Positions 7,119 to 16,626 are shown, numbered from the stretch's first letter. The stretch: DNA of 52,439 nucleotides from Spirochaetales bacterium (GCA_016929065.1 JAFGJO010000048.1:1-52439), one strand, 5' to 3'. Translations and numbers: made by a program. Notes: generated from the letters alone by a model not told the origin.

Positions 7119-7972
7119 GCAACCTGAAATCCCGATTAATTCTTACCGCCATTTTTATTCCCGGTTTGTTTGTAGCGATCTTCTTTCTTCCCTTTTTAAA
7201 CCACCTCGTCTTTAATCTGATGGTCATCATCGTCATCTTTCTTGCCTCGCAGGAAATTTGCGGAATGTTTCAAGGCAAGGGAATCTCCACCTGGCCGGTT
7301 TTTGCGCCGCTTCTGGCGGCAAGCTACGGCGCCGCCGTGTATGCCGAATCAACCGGGTTTCTTATCCCCAACTTCAGCCTGTACTGGCTGATCGGCATCA
7401 TCACCATCATTTTTATGGCAGGGATCATTGTACGCGACGAAAAAAAAATGAATGAACGGCTTCCCCTGCTCGCTTCGACCATATTTGTTATAGTCTACCC
7501 GGGAATACTGCTCTCATTTATTACAAGAATCTCAACTCTTCAGGAACCCAGTGCAACATTGCTGCTTTTTATTGCAGCCATTTTTGCCAATGATATTGCC
7601 GCGTATCTTGCGGGAAGATTTTTTGGGAGGGGGAAAGCATTAAAGCTTCCCATCAGCCCAAAAAAAACACTCATCGGTTTTATCGCAGGGTTTATCGCAT
7701 CCATTGGCATCGTACTGGCTGCAGCTGCCATTTTTCCCTGGGCAATACCTTTGTCTCTCTGGAAGGCGATCACCCTCGGGGCAATCCTGGGTGTGCTCGG
7801 AATTATCGGGGATCTGTTTGAATCGGCCCTGAAACGGTCATCAGAAGTCAAGGATTCAGGAGTTCTCATGGGGGGCCGGGGCGGCCTGATGGATGCAATT
7901 GATTCACTGCTGCCGGCAGCACCGGTATTTTTCTATCTCTACCCTCTCCTCACTGCCGGTCTTTTTCAATAA
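7115..7972 (+). CDS. cdsA: Phosphatidate cytidylyltransferase with a variant signature
   Basis: CdsA makes CDP-diacylglycerol from CTP and phosphatidate for all phospholipid synthesis. The 285-residue protein has about eight hydrophobic segments. PISPKKTLIGFIAGF (about 188-202) is the S-P-K-K-T motif. The C-terminal family signature is present as SALKRSSEVKDSGVLM followed by GGRGGLMDAIDS. The usual PGHGG...DR reads GGRGG...DA here, so the conserved His and the Arg after the Asp are changed. The KD and final D are kept, and the operon position between uppS and dxr supports an active enzyme. Confidence 0.93.
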   Translation: MSNLKSRLILTAIFIPGLFVAIFFLPFLNHLVFNLMVIIVIFLASQEICGMFQGKGISTWPVFAPLLAASYGAAVYAESTGFLIPNFSLYWLIGIITIIFMAGIIVRDEKKMNERLPLLASTIFVIVYPGILLSFITRISTLQEPSATLLLFIAAIFANDIAAYLAGRFFGRGKALKLPISPKKTLIGFIAGFIASIGIVLAAAAIFPWAIPLSLWKAITLGAILGVLGIIGDLFESALKRSSEVKDSGVLMGGRGGLMDAIDSLLPAAPVFFYLYPLLTAGLFQ

Positions 7973-8006
7973 CATTACTGCAATACAGCAAGGAGCCGTA
8001 TGAGCC

Positions 8007-9146
8007 ATGAAAACCGTGATCGTCCTTGGAAGCACAGGATCAATCGGCACAAGCACACTCGATATTGTCCGCAGGCATCCGGACCTGTTTCGGGTTGTTG
8101 CTCTTTCCGCCCACACCGATATTACTACTCTTGAAAGACAAATAAAAGAATTCCGGCCACTGGCCGCGGCAATGGCCGGCACAGCAGCGATCACCCCACT
8201 ACCCGGCGGCACAACATTTTTTGCAGGTGCAGACGGCTTGCTTTCGATGATTAAAGAAACTGATGCGGATATTGTGGTCAATGGCATCGCCGGTTCGGCC
8301 GGGATGCTGTCATCCTTTGCTGCGATCGAATCGGGCAAGGCACTCGCACTGGCCAATAAAGAGACGATTGTCATGGCAGGGCCCCTTTTACTGCGGGAGG
8401 CCGCAAAAAACAATCTTCCGGTGATCCCGGTTGATTCGGAACATTCAGCCATTTTTCATCTTTTGGGACAAGACCGCAGGCCGGTTCTGGAAGAAATCAT
8501 TCTCACCGCTTCCGGCGGTGCTTTCAGGGACCTCCCGAAGGAAAAACTCGAACATGTGGCCCTGGAAGACGCACTCAACCACCCGAACTGGGATATGGGG
8601 CCGAAAATTACCATTGATTCATCGACCATGGCCAATAAAGCCCTTGAGGTCATCGAGGCAAACCTGTTGTTTCACTTGCCGCTCGAAAAAATTCGCGTGG
8701 TCATACACCCCCAGAGTTTTGTGCATTCTTTAATCCGGACAACCGACGGCTCATTGTACGCCCAGCTTTCCAGGCCGGATATGAGAATTCCCATTCAAAA
8801 CGCCCTCACCTGGCCCGACCTTCTTGATGTCGGATTTGGAAGGCTCGATATTGAACATTGCACTCTTGAGTTCCGCCCTGTTGATTTTATAAAATATCCC
8901 CTTCTGGCATTGGGATATTCAGCCTGCCGCGAAGGCGGTGCCCTCCCCACTGTGTTCAACGCTGCAAACGAAGAAGCAGTCGCGGCGTTTATCAGCCGGG
9001 AAATACGCTACAACGACATCGCAGCTGTCGTCGAGGAGGCACTTTCGGCTTCATGGACAAACTTGAATACCACACTGGATGATGTTATATTAAATGATAC
9101 TCTGGCACGACAAAAAACAAGAGAAATTCTACTCCGAAAGAGGTAA
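8007..9146 (+). CDS. dxr: 1-deoxy-D-xylulose 5-phosphate reductoisomerase
   Basis: Dxr catalyses the second, committed step of the MEP isoprenoid pathway, converting DXP to MEP with NADPH. VLGSTGSIGTSTLDIV (about residues 5-20) is the nucleotide-binding GSTGSIG motif. ALANKETIVMAG, IPVDSEHSAIF and TASGGAFRD are the metal and substrate segments, and NHPNWDMGPKITIDSSTM is the flexible loop region. The 379-residue length is standard. AAGGAG precedes the ATG; an out-of-frame ATG lies 7 bp upstream. Its product feeds the farnesyl diphosphate used by the adjacent uppS. Confidence 0.97.
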   Translation: MKTVIVLGSTGSIGTSTLDIVRRHPDLFRVVALSAHTDITTLERQIKEFRPLAAAMAGTAAITPLPGGTTFFAGADGLLSMIKETDADIVVNGIAGSAGMLSSFAAIESGKALALANKETIVMAGPLLLREAAKNNLPVIPVDSEHSAIFHLLGQDRRPVLEEIILTASGGAFRDLPKEKLEHVALEDALNHPNWDMGPKITIDSSTMANKALEVIEANLLFHLPLEKIRVVIHPQSFVHSLIRTTDGSLYAQLSRPDMRIPIQNALTWPDLLDVGFGRLDIEHCTLEFRPVDFIKYPLLALGYSACREGGALPTVFNAANEEAVAAFISREIRYNDIAAVVEEALSASWTNLNTTLDDVILNDTLARQKTREILLRKR

Positions 9147-9151
9147 TAAAT

Positions 9152-10564
9152 TTGGATATTTTAATCATGATTGGCGAAATCGCCCTGGGCCTTTTCGGCC
9201 TCGGCATAATGGTCTTTATTCATGAAATGGGGCATCTCGTTGCCGCGAAACTTCTCGGCATCAAGGTTGAGACATTTTCGCTGGGATACGGAAAAAAACT
9301 GGTGGGGTTCAAATGGGGGGAGACCACCTATCAGATTGCCGTATTCCCCATCGGCGGATTCTGCAAAATGAAAGGTGAACATTTGTTTGCCCGCGCAGTG
9401 GAAGAAAATCTTGACCGCATTCCGGACGATGAAGAACACTATTATAATTCTCCGCCGTGGAAACGCATCATTGTCTCTCTTGCCGGAGCAGGAGCAAATA
9501 TTCTGTTCGCCTTCATCTTTTTGACCATCTTGTATATCGTCGGCTTTCAGGAACATTCCTATTCAAACAGGATTATTCTTGCGAGCGACTTTTCATTCAT
9601 TTCGGGGGTACCTGCAGATGCTCCGGCAAACCAGGCAGGACTGCAAACCGGCGATAGAATTGTCAATGTCAATGGACGGCTTGTCCAGCATTGGGGCGAT
9701 GTCATCCGGACAATCTCTGATTATCCAAAAGAGACAATCCCGATCGAGGTTGACCGCGGCGGCAGGCAGTTGTCTTTATCCATTACCCCGGACCTTGATA
9801 CCGAACGCATCAAGGGAACCATTGGTATCTACACCTGGATGGAACCGGTGATTGCGTCTGTGGGGGAGGCGATGAAGCAAAAAAACCCGTGGCTTATGCC
9901 CGGCGACCGGATTGTTTCGCTGAATGGAACTCCTGTCCGGCACCAGCTTGATATCAGTAGTCTTCTGCAAAATAAACCTGAATCCGTGACGGCAGTGATT
10001 GACCGCAGCGGAGTCACACTCACGCAGAGAATGATTATTCCCTACAAAACAATCAAAAATGACAAAAATGAAGAGGAGACCGTCCCGAACCTTGACATCC
10101 CCTTTCTGACAGGGGTGTATCATACACCGCAATATTCTGTATTTGGAGCTGCCGGGAAAAGTGTTTCAGAAATTTACCTGACGATCCGAAAAATCGTGCA
10201 GCTGGTGGCCTTGATTCCGTATAAAATCAATGTCCGCAACGCGCTTGGCGGCCCGGTAGCGGCTACAGTGATTATCGGTGTGAGCACTGCAGAAAGTTTT
10301 GAGCGTGGATTCGATCAGGCAGTGGTCAATTTTGTTCTACTGATTTCACTGATATCCACAATCCTTGCATTCATGAACCTTCTGCCGCTGCCCATGCTCG
10401 ACGGGGGCTTTGTTGTTTTGTTTTCCATAGAATGGATACGAAAACGGCCATGGCGGCCCCGGTTTCTGATGAATATTCAGCTCATCGGGATCGCACTCTT
10501 CGGGGTGCTGTTTGTCTTTATTCTGCTGAATGACATTTCATTTCTCGTAAATTTCTTTAATTGA
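9152..10564 (+). CDS. rseP: RseP-type site-2 intramembrane metalloprotease
   Basis: This M50 protease cuts transmembrane substrates such as anti-sigma factors and signal-peptide remnants. HEMGH (residues 24-28) lies in the first membrane helix and supplies two zinc ligands with Glu25. The third is in LPLPMLDGG (Asp417) near the C-terminus. Two PDZ-like regions lie between: NQAGLQTGDRIVNVNGR, and the second containing PGDRIVSLNG. The start is TTG at 9152, supported by AGAGG upstream; ATG at 9167 is the alternative. At 470 residues it is in the family range. It begins 5 bp after dxr. Confidence 0.95.
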   Translation: MDILIMIGEIALGLFGLGIMVFIHEMGHLVAAKLLGIKVETFSLGYGKKLVGFKWGETTYQIAVFPIGGFCKMKGEHLFARAVEENLDRIPDDEEHYYNSPPWKRIIVSLAGAGANILFAFIFLTILYIVGFQEHSYSNRIILASDFSFISGVPADAPANQAGLQTGDRIVNVNGRLVQHWGDVIRTISDYPKETIPIEVDRGGRQLSLSITPDLDTERIKGTIGIYTWMEPVIASVGEAMKQKNPWLMPGDRIVSLNGTPVRHQLDISSLLQNKPESVTAVIDRSGVTLTQRMIIPYKTIKNDKNEEETVPNLDIPFLTGVYHTPQYSVFGAAGKSVSEIYLTIRKIVQLVALIPYKINVRNALGGPVAATVIIGVSTAESFERGFDQAVVNFVLLISLISTILAFMNLLPLPMLDGGFVVLFSIEWIRKRPWRPRFLMNIQLIGIALFGVLFVFILLNDISFLVNFFN

Positions 10565-10572
10565 GGGAGCAT

Positions 10573-11199
10573 ATGATTGAATTGACCTGTTTATGCGAAA
10601 ATAAATTCTCTGCGGATATCCGTACCGAATACGATACCGATGCTTCACCCGGGATTGTGAACGACATCCTTTCCGGGAGATTCATGAGCGTGTCCTGTCC
10701 GTCATGCGGAAAACTGCTCAAGCCGGAATTTCCCACACACATTACCAGTAAAAAAAACAATTGGGATATTCAGTTTGTCCCGGAACTTGAGCGTGTGTCA
10801 TTTTTAAAAAACCTTCCAACCGGGAAAAAAGGCAATAAGCGTATTGTAATCGGCTACCCTGAACTCCTTGAAAAAATTAAAATATTTTCCGACAGGCTGA
10901 ATGACCAGGTTGTTGAATACCTGAAATACAATATCATGTCAAAACTCCTTGAAAAATCCGATGAAAATGAAACTGAAAATGATATCAATGTGTACTATAA
11001 TGAAAGAAAAGAGGATGCACTCCTCTTTCATATCCAGGGCCTTAAAAGCGGTGAGGTGGGTCTTTTTAAAGTACCCATGGGAGCATACGAACAGGCAGTG
11101 CAGGAAATTGATACAAAGATCAATTCTGAACCGTTCAATGAATTTTTGACTCCGCCGTATGTATCGCTGAACCGGCTCTTCACATGGGACGATGTATGA
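10573..11199 (+). CDS. CpXC-domain protein
   Basis: The 208-residue protein starts with a zinc-ribbon-like module: CLC (Cys6 and Cys8) and later CPSCGK (about 42-47). The spacing is that of the CpXC domain, a family of unknown function recurrent in spirochaetes and Firmicutes. The remaining part is soluble and mixed alpha/beta without a recognised motif. I prefer the ATG at 10573, just after GAGGGAG, over the TTG at 10561 that lies inside the rseP stop region. It overlaps the next gene by ATGA, so the secreted WD40 protein is probably co-translated. Confidence 0.82.
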   Translation: MIELTCLCENKFSADIRTEYDTDASPGIVNDILSGRFMSVSCPSCGKLLKPEFPTHITSKKNNWDIQFVPELERVSFLKNLPTGKKGNKRIVIGYPELLEKIKIFSDRLNDQVVEYLKYNIMSKLLEKSDENETENDINVYYNERKEDALLFHIQGLKSGEVGLFKVPMGAYEQAVQEIDTKINSEPFNEFLTPPYVSLNRLFTWDDV

Positions 11200-13271
11200 A
11201 AAAACTTTTCGCAGCGATTATTACCCTGATCATTACCGGGAGTGTTGCATTCAGCGAAGCACGCTATGTAATTAACACCAGCCACTCCGGCGCCATCAGG
11301 GCGATGGAATATCACCAAAATTCCAAAACACTGCTTTCGGGAGGTGAGGACGGCATATTACGGATATGGGATATTGAAACAGGCAAAACGACCCATTCCT
11401 TCCGCATTTCCGACTATCCGATCCACACCATCAAGGTGCATCCGGATAAAAATAATGCCGCAGTATTAAGCGAAAAGAAAAACGGCTTTGTCATCTCGGT
11501 CTGGAATGGGGACACAGAAAAACTGTTATATGAGATGTCCTATGAGAAACGGCCGCTTTTTTTCGATTTTTCTCCGCTCGGCAATTATTTTGTCGTCTGC
11601 GATGAAAACTGGCAGAGTCTCCATTTTTATAATGCGGGGACTGGCGCTTCGATATCCAAATTCAAAACCGGATTCGGCATCGTGACCTATTTTACCTTTT
11701 CCGGTACAGAAAAGAATTTCATGACCTATCAGCCGACAGGAAAAATAACCTATTGGAGCGTTTCCAATCAGCAAAAAATCACCGAATTTCCGACTGAAAC
11801 CACATTTATACCGATCGGGATAACCGCTGACAAAAGGAATATCATTGGATTTGATGAAAATCGCGTGCTTCTGATCGACCTTTCAACCGGGAAGGAAAGC
11901 GCGGTGATCAAACTTGACAGTCTTGTTTTTTCGGTTGCAGATCAGGAGGGAAATTCCATCGTATGCTACACCCGGCCCGCATGGGGGTCCTCCAGGATAT
12001 CCCGTTATAAAATTGACGGATCGAAATTCAGCCCAGGCTGGAGCATCACGGTTGACAAGGACATGCCTGTTACCTCGTTCACGTTTTCGGAAAAAGGCCT
12101 TTTATCGGCAGACAAGAACGGTACCATTTATCGGTATTCCGATTCCGGACGCAGGGAAACCCTTTTCCAAAACACCCTTGCACGTATAAGTGATATTTCA
12201 TTTTCGAATGATACCCTGGCAATCGGCACACAAAACAATATTGTCATCATCAGAAGCAGTTTTCTGGGGCCGCAGGATAAACAGGCCACACTATCCGAAG
12301 ATGAACTGTCAACATTTACCCGCAGGAATCCATTCAGCAATGCAGATATCGGACTCTCATTTTTTCCTGATAAGGGCCTGTATTTATGGCCAAAGGGAGA
12401 CCGTAACGGCGCTCTCTCGCTTATGGACAACGATGAATTCTCGCGCGTGCGCCAATGTACCTCTTTTTCAAAACCACTGATCAACATGATATTCTCCGCG
12501 CCCGCGTATGTCAGCCTGGAAACAAGCGGGGTAGCCCGGGTTCTGCTGCCGGACACCTACCGATCCAGTTTCCAGTACACTGCACAGGGAATCAACACTG
12601 CCGCAATCATCGACAAAGATCTTTTTCTCTGCGGCAGAAACAAATTGAGTGAATTTGACAGCCCGCTGATGCTGATCAATGCAAAATCAGGAGAAACCAC
12701 AATTATCCCCGATTCAGCCGCGGTGATCTTTGATATGAAATACGACACAGATAAAAAGGTGCTCTACACCCTGGGCTTTGAAACCAGGGACAATGATTAC
12801 TGGACAGTGATAAAAAAACGGACAGGCGACATGTTCTCCAGCGAAACAACGATTTATTCCGAAAAAAACGATTCGACATTCTCGACGCTCGCATTGGACC
12901 AGATAAACCATACACTGTATTTCGCACTCGGCAGCAACACGGTGTACTCGTATTCAAATGGTGCCATAACCAAACTGGAAAAATCGCCGCAAATTATTAA
13001 AAAAATTCTTGTCACCGATTCCAAACTGTTCTCCCTGAACTCCGATTCATCGATTACTGTCTGGGATGCGGGATCGACTGATGTTATATTGCACTTTTAC
13101 CTGTTTCAGGATATGTCATGGATTCTTCTTACCAGGGGCGGCAAATATTTCACCCAGGGAAACGGTGAAGACTACCTGAATGTGTTCGAAGGAACCAGAT
13201 TCGGTTCAAATGTGATCGAAAAATACCGGTTGAAGTTCAAGACACTCAATCGTGGGAAGGATTCTGAGTAA
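11196..13271 (+). CDS. Secreted WD40-repeat beta-propeller protein
   Basis: The 691-residue protein has a signal peptide (MKKLFAAIITLIITGSVAFS, probable cleavage after SEA). The first repeats are clear WD40 units: HSGAIRAMEY, then LLSGGEDGILRIWDIETGK (about residues 27-62). Later repeats are more degenerate, for example LSADKNGTIYRYSDSGR near 305 and SLNSDSSITVWDAGS near 620. This suggests two propellers or one large one in the periplasm. The ATG at 11196 overlaps the stop of the CpXC gene. The end overlaps the convergent ComFB-like gene by 26 bp. Partner and function are unknown; WD40 domains usually act as scaffolds. Confidence 0.88.
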   Translation: MKKLFAAIITLIITGSVAFSEARYVINTSHSGAIRAMEYHQNSKTLLSGGEDGILRIWDIETGKTTHSFRISDYPIHTIKVHPDKNNAAVLSEKKNGFVISVWNGDTEKLLYEMSYEKRPLFFDFSPLGNYFVVCDENWQSLHFYNAGTGASISKFKTGFGIVTYFTFSGTEKNFMTYQPTGKITYWSVSNQQKITEFPTETTFIPIGITADKRNIIGFDENRVLLIDLSTGKESAVIKLDSLVFSVADQEGNSIVCYTRPAWGSSRISRYKIDGSKFSPGWSITVDKDMPVTSFTFSEKGLLSADKNGTIYRYSDSGRRETLFQNTLARISDISFSNDTLAIGTQNNIVIIRSSFLGPQDKQATLSEDELSTFTRRNPFSNADIGLSFFPDKGLYLWPKGDRNGALSLMDNDEFSRVRQCTSFSKPLINMIFSAPAYVSLETSGVARVLLPDTYRSSFQYTAQGINTAAIIDKDLFLCGRNKLSEFDSPLMLINAKSGETTIIPDSAAVIFDMKYDTDKKVLYTLGFETRDNDYWTVIKKRTGDMFSSETTIYSEKNDSTFSTLALDQINHTLYFALGSNTVYSYSNGAITKLEKSPQIIKKILVTDSKLFSLNSDSSITVWDAGSTDVILHFYLFQDMSWILLTRGGKYFTQGNGEDYLNVFEGTRFGSNVIEKYRLKFKTLNRGKDSE

Positions 13272-13539
13272 TCTTTTTAACCGCTTCCTTTACGGCTTTT
13301 TGAATTTCTTTGGCAAATGAGGAGTCCTCTTCTTTTGCCTGTGCATACAGCTTTCCAAGCAATGAGACCCGGTAACAGGGCCGGGACTTGTTCAGGGCAT
13401 ATGCCGCCATATCAAGCACGCAATCTTCGCACGTACAGATTCCCTTCTTGTCTGCAAGTTCCTTTTCAAGATATTCCACGACAAGGCGTTCTGTTTCATT
13501 CTCGAGGTTTTCAAAATTGTACTGGTCCCGTAATGACAT
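13246..13539 (-). CDS. ComFB-like late competence domain protein
   Basis: The 97-residue protein carries CTCEDCVLDMAAYALN (about 36-51) followed by PCYRVS. This matches the ComFB (late competence development) family pattern C-x-C-x2-C-x2-D-x2-A-x-ALN. Proteins of this family are small and helical, and in some bacteria they take part in competence or bind cyclic dinucleotides. The three cysteines could bind metal. It follows dnaB by 100 bp on the same strand and may be the last gene of the rpsF operon. A good ribosome binding site (AAGGAGG) precedes the ATG. Confidence 0.8.
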   Translation of the reverse strand: MSLRDQYNFENLENETERLVVEYLEKELADKKGICTCEDCVLDMAAYALNKSRPCYRVSLLGKLYAQAKEEDSSFAKEIQKAVKEAVKKITQNPSHD

Positions 13540-13639
13540 GGCGCATTTCCTCCTTGTGTAAACCTAAGTTGTTTTTCATCCAAAATCAAGCAAAAAAAGC
13601 CTGGTACACACAGGAGAACTTTCAACCAAAGCCGGAAGC

Positions 13640-14977
13640 CTAATACACAGGCACATCACTCGACAGGGCCTCAAACCGGGTGTACTCGGGAATAAATGCC
13701 ACATGCCGGGTCCCGACCGGGCCGTTCCTCTGTTTTGCGATAATGAGTTCAGTGACCACTTCACTGGTTGTGTCATCCGCTTTGCGGTCGCTCTGACGTT
13801 CCCGATGCAGAAAAATCACCACGTCGGCATCCTGCTCAATGGAACCCGATTCACGCAGATCAGCAAGCGTGGGACGCTTTCCTTCTGTCTCCCGTTTTAC
13901 CTGGGAAAGTGCGACAACCGGAATATCCAGTTCGCGCGCGAGTGCCTTGAGGGAACGCGATATTTCCGCGATTTGTTCATGCCGGGGGATATCGGAACTC
14001 TCTGCCTGAATAAGTGTGAGATAATCGATGAAGATAATTTCAATATTTTGCTGGAGCTTCATCCGCCGGGCTAATGCGCGAAGATCAAGCAGTTTCAGAT
14101 TGGGCGAATCCTCGATATAAAGTTCGGCTTCGTATATTTTTCCTGCAGCCTCGGTAATGCTGTGAAAATCAGCAGGGCGAAGGAGTCCGCTCCTCAGTTT
14201 TTTTGAGCCAAGCCGGGCCTCGCTGCTGAGCAAACGCTGGATCAGGGCCATTCCCGACATTTCAAGTGTAAAAAAACCGACCGGTGTTTTTTGCTTCATG
14301 GAGATATTCGCAGCCATACTCAATGCAAAAGCGGTTTTCCCTACCGAAGGACGCGCGCCGATCACAATAAACTCCGAACGCTGGAATCCGCTGGTGAGTT
14401 CATCAAGCACTTCAAAACCAGACGGAATTCCGGTATAGCTTTCTTTGGTGTGATACCCGCGTTCAATTGCCTCGATTGTCTTTGGGACGATATCCTTTGC
14501 CGCGAAATAATTGCTTGAACTCTGCATTTCGGTGAGTTTGAATATCGCCTGCTCGGCTTCTTCGATGATCACGCGGACATCGTATTTGTCTTCGTAGCTT
14601 TGCGCTACCATTTCGGATGCGACACGCGCGAGCTGCCGGCGGATCGAACATTCCTGTACGATTTTGGCATAATATTCGACATTGGCACTGGTCGGAACGC
14701 GGGATGAAAGTTCAGACAGATACGCAGGACCGCCGCTTGATTCAAGCAGGGTCTTCGTTTTCAGTTCCTCGGTGAGGGTAATGAGGTCAACCGCATCGCC
14801 GCGGTTATATAAATCCAGAATTGCCTGGTAAATCCGTTTATTTGCATTTTTATAAAAATCATCAGGGCGGAGAAATCGAATCACAGTCGATATGGCCTCC
14901 GGGTCCAGAAGCATCGCCCCAAGAGTTGCATACTCTGCTTCATCATTATGTGGAGGTATTTTGTCTTTTAATGTCAT
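13640..14977 (-). CDS. dnaB: Replicative DNA helicase DnaB
   Basis: This is the hexameric 5'-3' helicase of the replication fork. I chose the ATG at 14977 (MTLKDKIPPHNDEAE, 445 residues) because the family normally starts just before P-P-x-N-x-E-A-E. The longer frame to 15043 adds an unconserved leader. The N-terminal helical domain contains LGAMLLDPEAI. The RecA-like domain has Walker A GARPSVGKTAF, then FFTLEMS, IFIDYLTLI (Walker B) and ADVVIFLHRE. The gene is linked to rpsF-ssb-rpsR-rplI, a common arrangement. No intein is present. Confidence 0.96.
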   Translation of the reverse strand: MTLKDKIPPHNDEAEYATLGAMLLDPEAISTVIRFLRPDDFYKNANKRIYQAILDLYNRGDAVDLITLTEELKTKTLLESSGGPAYLSELSSRVPTSANVEYYAKIVQECSIRRQLARVASEMVAQSYEDKYDVRVIIEEAEQAIFKLTEMQSSSNYFAAKDIVPKTIEAIERGYHTKESYTGIPSGFEVLDELTSGFQRSEFIVIGARPSVGKTAFALSMAANISMKQKTPVGFFTLEMSGMALIQRLLSSEARLGSKKLRSGLLRPADFHSITEAAGKIYEAELYIEDSPNLKLLDLRALARRMKLQQNIEIIFIDYLTLIQAESSDIPRHEQIAEISRSLKALARELDIPVVALSQVKRETEGKRPTLADLRESGSIEQDADVVIFLHRERQSDRKADDTTSEVVTELIIAKQRNGPVGTRHVAFIPEYTRFEALSSDVPVY

Positions 14978-15132
14978 TCCAAAGCCTTGTGTATAGCGTA
15001 TCAAATAAATCATGACATGAGAATACTGTTCCCAGCAACTCATGTCATAAAATTATTTTCCCAGGAAAATGCTCATACCGAAGTGTACAAGAATGCTCAC
15101 GTCAAAGCTTGTGAAACATTGCTATCAGCAGT

Positions 15133-15783
15133 TTATAAAGATGCTTCTTCTGTGCTTTCTTCGGTTGTTTCTGTTTCTGCCGATTCATTTGTCTCGGCGG
15201 TCATTGTTTCTTCCGCAACAGGAGCGGTTTCTTCAACATCTGATTGTGATTGCTCCGCTGATTGACCAACAGTATCCGCCGCTTTTGCTTTGGCTTTTTT
15301 GGTTTCCTTTGCTGCAAGTTCTGATTCAGCGGCTTTGACACTCACTTTGATCTTTGCGACATTGTCACCATACAATCTGATGTTCACGGTGTATTCGCCG
15401 ACCTGTTTCAGATGATGTTCCGGGACTTCGATCTTTCTCTTTTCGATCGGAAATCCTTTTTTTTGCAGTTCTTCAGCAATATGTCCATTGGTAATCGAGC
15501 CGAAAAGCTTTCCGCTCTCGCCGGACTGCATGGTAAATTCAAGAGACTGCTGCTCAAGCTGCTCCTTTAACCCCTGCGCCTTGACACGCTTTTCTTCACG
15601 ACGTTTTTCAATGGCCGCTTTTTGCTGATGCAAAATGGTCAAATTGTGACTGTTAAACGGTACAGCAAATTTTTGCGGAATCAGATAATTCCGTGCGTAT
15701 CCTGAAGCAACTTCACGGATTTCGCCCTCTTCACCGACGTTTATCACATCCTGACTCATTATTATTTTAACACGCTTTCCCAT
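15133..15783 (-). CDS. rplI: 50S ribosomal protein L9 with acidic C-terminal tail
   Basis: L9 binds 23S rRNA near the L1 stalk and helps keep the reading frame. The N-terminal domain begins MGKRVKIIMSQDVINVGEEG and includes the GYARNYLIPQ motif (about 29-38). The central helix and C-terminal domain run to about residue 150 (LYGDNVAKIKVSV). Another 65 residues follow, first Ala/Lys-rich and then strongly acidic (Glu, Thr, Ser, Ala). Typical L9 is about 150 residues, so this is an added low-complexity tail, similar in composition to that of S2 here. Confidence 0.95.
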   Translation of the reverse strand: MGKRVKIIMSQDVINVGEEGEIREVASGYARNYLIPQKFAVPFNSHNLTILHQQKAAIEKRREEKRVKAQGLKEQLEQQSLEFTMQSGESGKLFGSITNGHIAEELQKKGFPIEKRKIEVPEHHLKQVGEYTVNIRLYGDNVAKIKVSVKAAESELAAKETKKAKAKAADTVGQSAEQSQSDVEETAPVAEETMTAETNESAETETTEESTEEASL

Positions 15784-15825
15784 AATATCTCTCCATAGTC
15801 ATTTTTCTCGATCCGTACATGGTTT

Positions 15826-16137
15826 CTATGAACCCTGTCTGGAGACAAACGGCAGAACCGCAATCACCCGCGCCCGTTTCACTGCCTGTGAAACTTTTCT
15901 CTGATGCTTGGCACATGTTCCGGTAATACGACGGGGCAGTATTTTCCCGCGGTCTGAAACAAATTTACGCAGCGAAACCGCGTCTTTATAATCGACTTTC
16001 ACCTTGCCGGTACAAATTTTGCATACCTTTTTCTTGAAAAAGGGCCGTGAACGCGGCCGGCCACCGAATCCTTTATCGCTGCGGCTGAAATCCTTGCCGT
16101 CACGGTCTTCCATTTTGTCAAAATCTTTATCGGACAT
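15826..16137 (-). CDS. rpsR: 30S ribosomal protein S18 with charged N-terminal extension
   Basis: S18 pairs with S6 on the 30S platform. The conserved core [35 protein letters not shown] and [13 protein letters not shown] covers about residues 31-93. The first 30 residues ([20 protein letters not shown] onward) are a hydrophilic Asp/Arg-rich extension. The Cys pair in CKIC marks this as the zinc-type form of S18 with at least two ligands left. It lies between ssb and rplI in the usual order. Confidence 0.96.
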   Translation of the reverse strand: MSDKDFDKMEDRDGKDFSRSDKGFGGRPRSRPFFKKKVCKICTGKVKVDYKDAVSLRKFVSDRGKILPRRITGTCAKHQRKVSQAVKRARVIAVLPFVSRQGS

Positions 16138-16212
16138 TATATGTTCCTCCTGTCACTCTCTCATTCAGTTATCACTGTATTCTGCCTGGTTGCAGGAACA
16201 GTTTTTGAAACT

Positions 16213-16626
16213 TTAGAATGGAATATCATCCTCAAAGTCGTCTTTTGGTATTGATGTCGGGCTGGACATCTGGTCTGCCCTGGAGCCGTTCGGCGCGCCC
16301 CCTTTACTTCCCAGCAACTGGACATTGCTTGCAATGATTTCCACTTTGCTTCTCGGCTGTCCGTCCTGCTCCCATTTATTCTGCCGGAGCTCCCCTTCAA
16401 TACCAATTTGCTTTCCCTTTACCAGGTACTGTGCGAGGGCTTCTCCCATTTTACCCCAAATTACCACCTCGAAAAAATTTGCTTCTTCGGTCCATTGATC
16501 ATCAACCTTTCTTCTGCGGTTTACTGCAAGCGAAATCTTGCACACGGGTGTTCCGGTGTTTGTATATTTCAGCTCTGCGTCGCGCGTCAAACGTCCGACG
16601 AGTACCACATGGTTAATATCTGCCAT
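16213..16626 (-). CDS. ssb: Single-stranded DNA-binding protein
   Basis: SSB coats single-stranded DNA and recruits replication and repair proteins. The OB fold begins NHVVLVGRLTRDAELKYTNTG and includes FFEVVIWGK and VKGKQIGIEGELRQ (residues 5-90). A short Gly/Asn/Ser-rich linker leads to the acidic tip DDFEDDIPF, the interaction motif for partner proteins. At 137 residues it is slightly short because the linker is short. It lies between rpsF and rpsR, the common bacterial order. Confidence 0.97.
   Translation of the reverse strand: MADINHVVLVGRLTRDAELKYTNTGTPVCKISLAVNRRRKVDDQWTEEANFFEVVIWGKMGEALAQYLVKGKQIGIEGELRQNKWEQDGQPRSKVEIIASNVQLLGSKGGAPNGSRADQMSSPTSIPKDDFEDDIPF

Noticed and set aside
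9167-10564. rseP starting at ATG 9167
   Set aside because: The TTG at 9152 is better spaced from the AGAGG site; the difference is only five residues.
13640-15043. DnaB starting at 15043
   Set aside because: The extra 22 residues are not like any DnaB N-terminus; MTLKDKIPPHN fits the family start.
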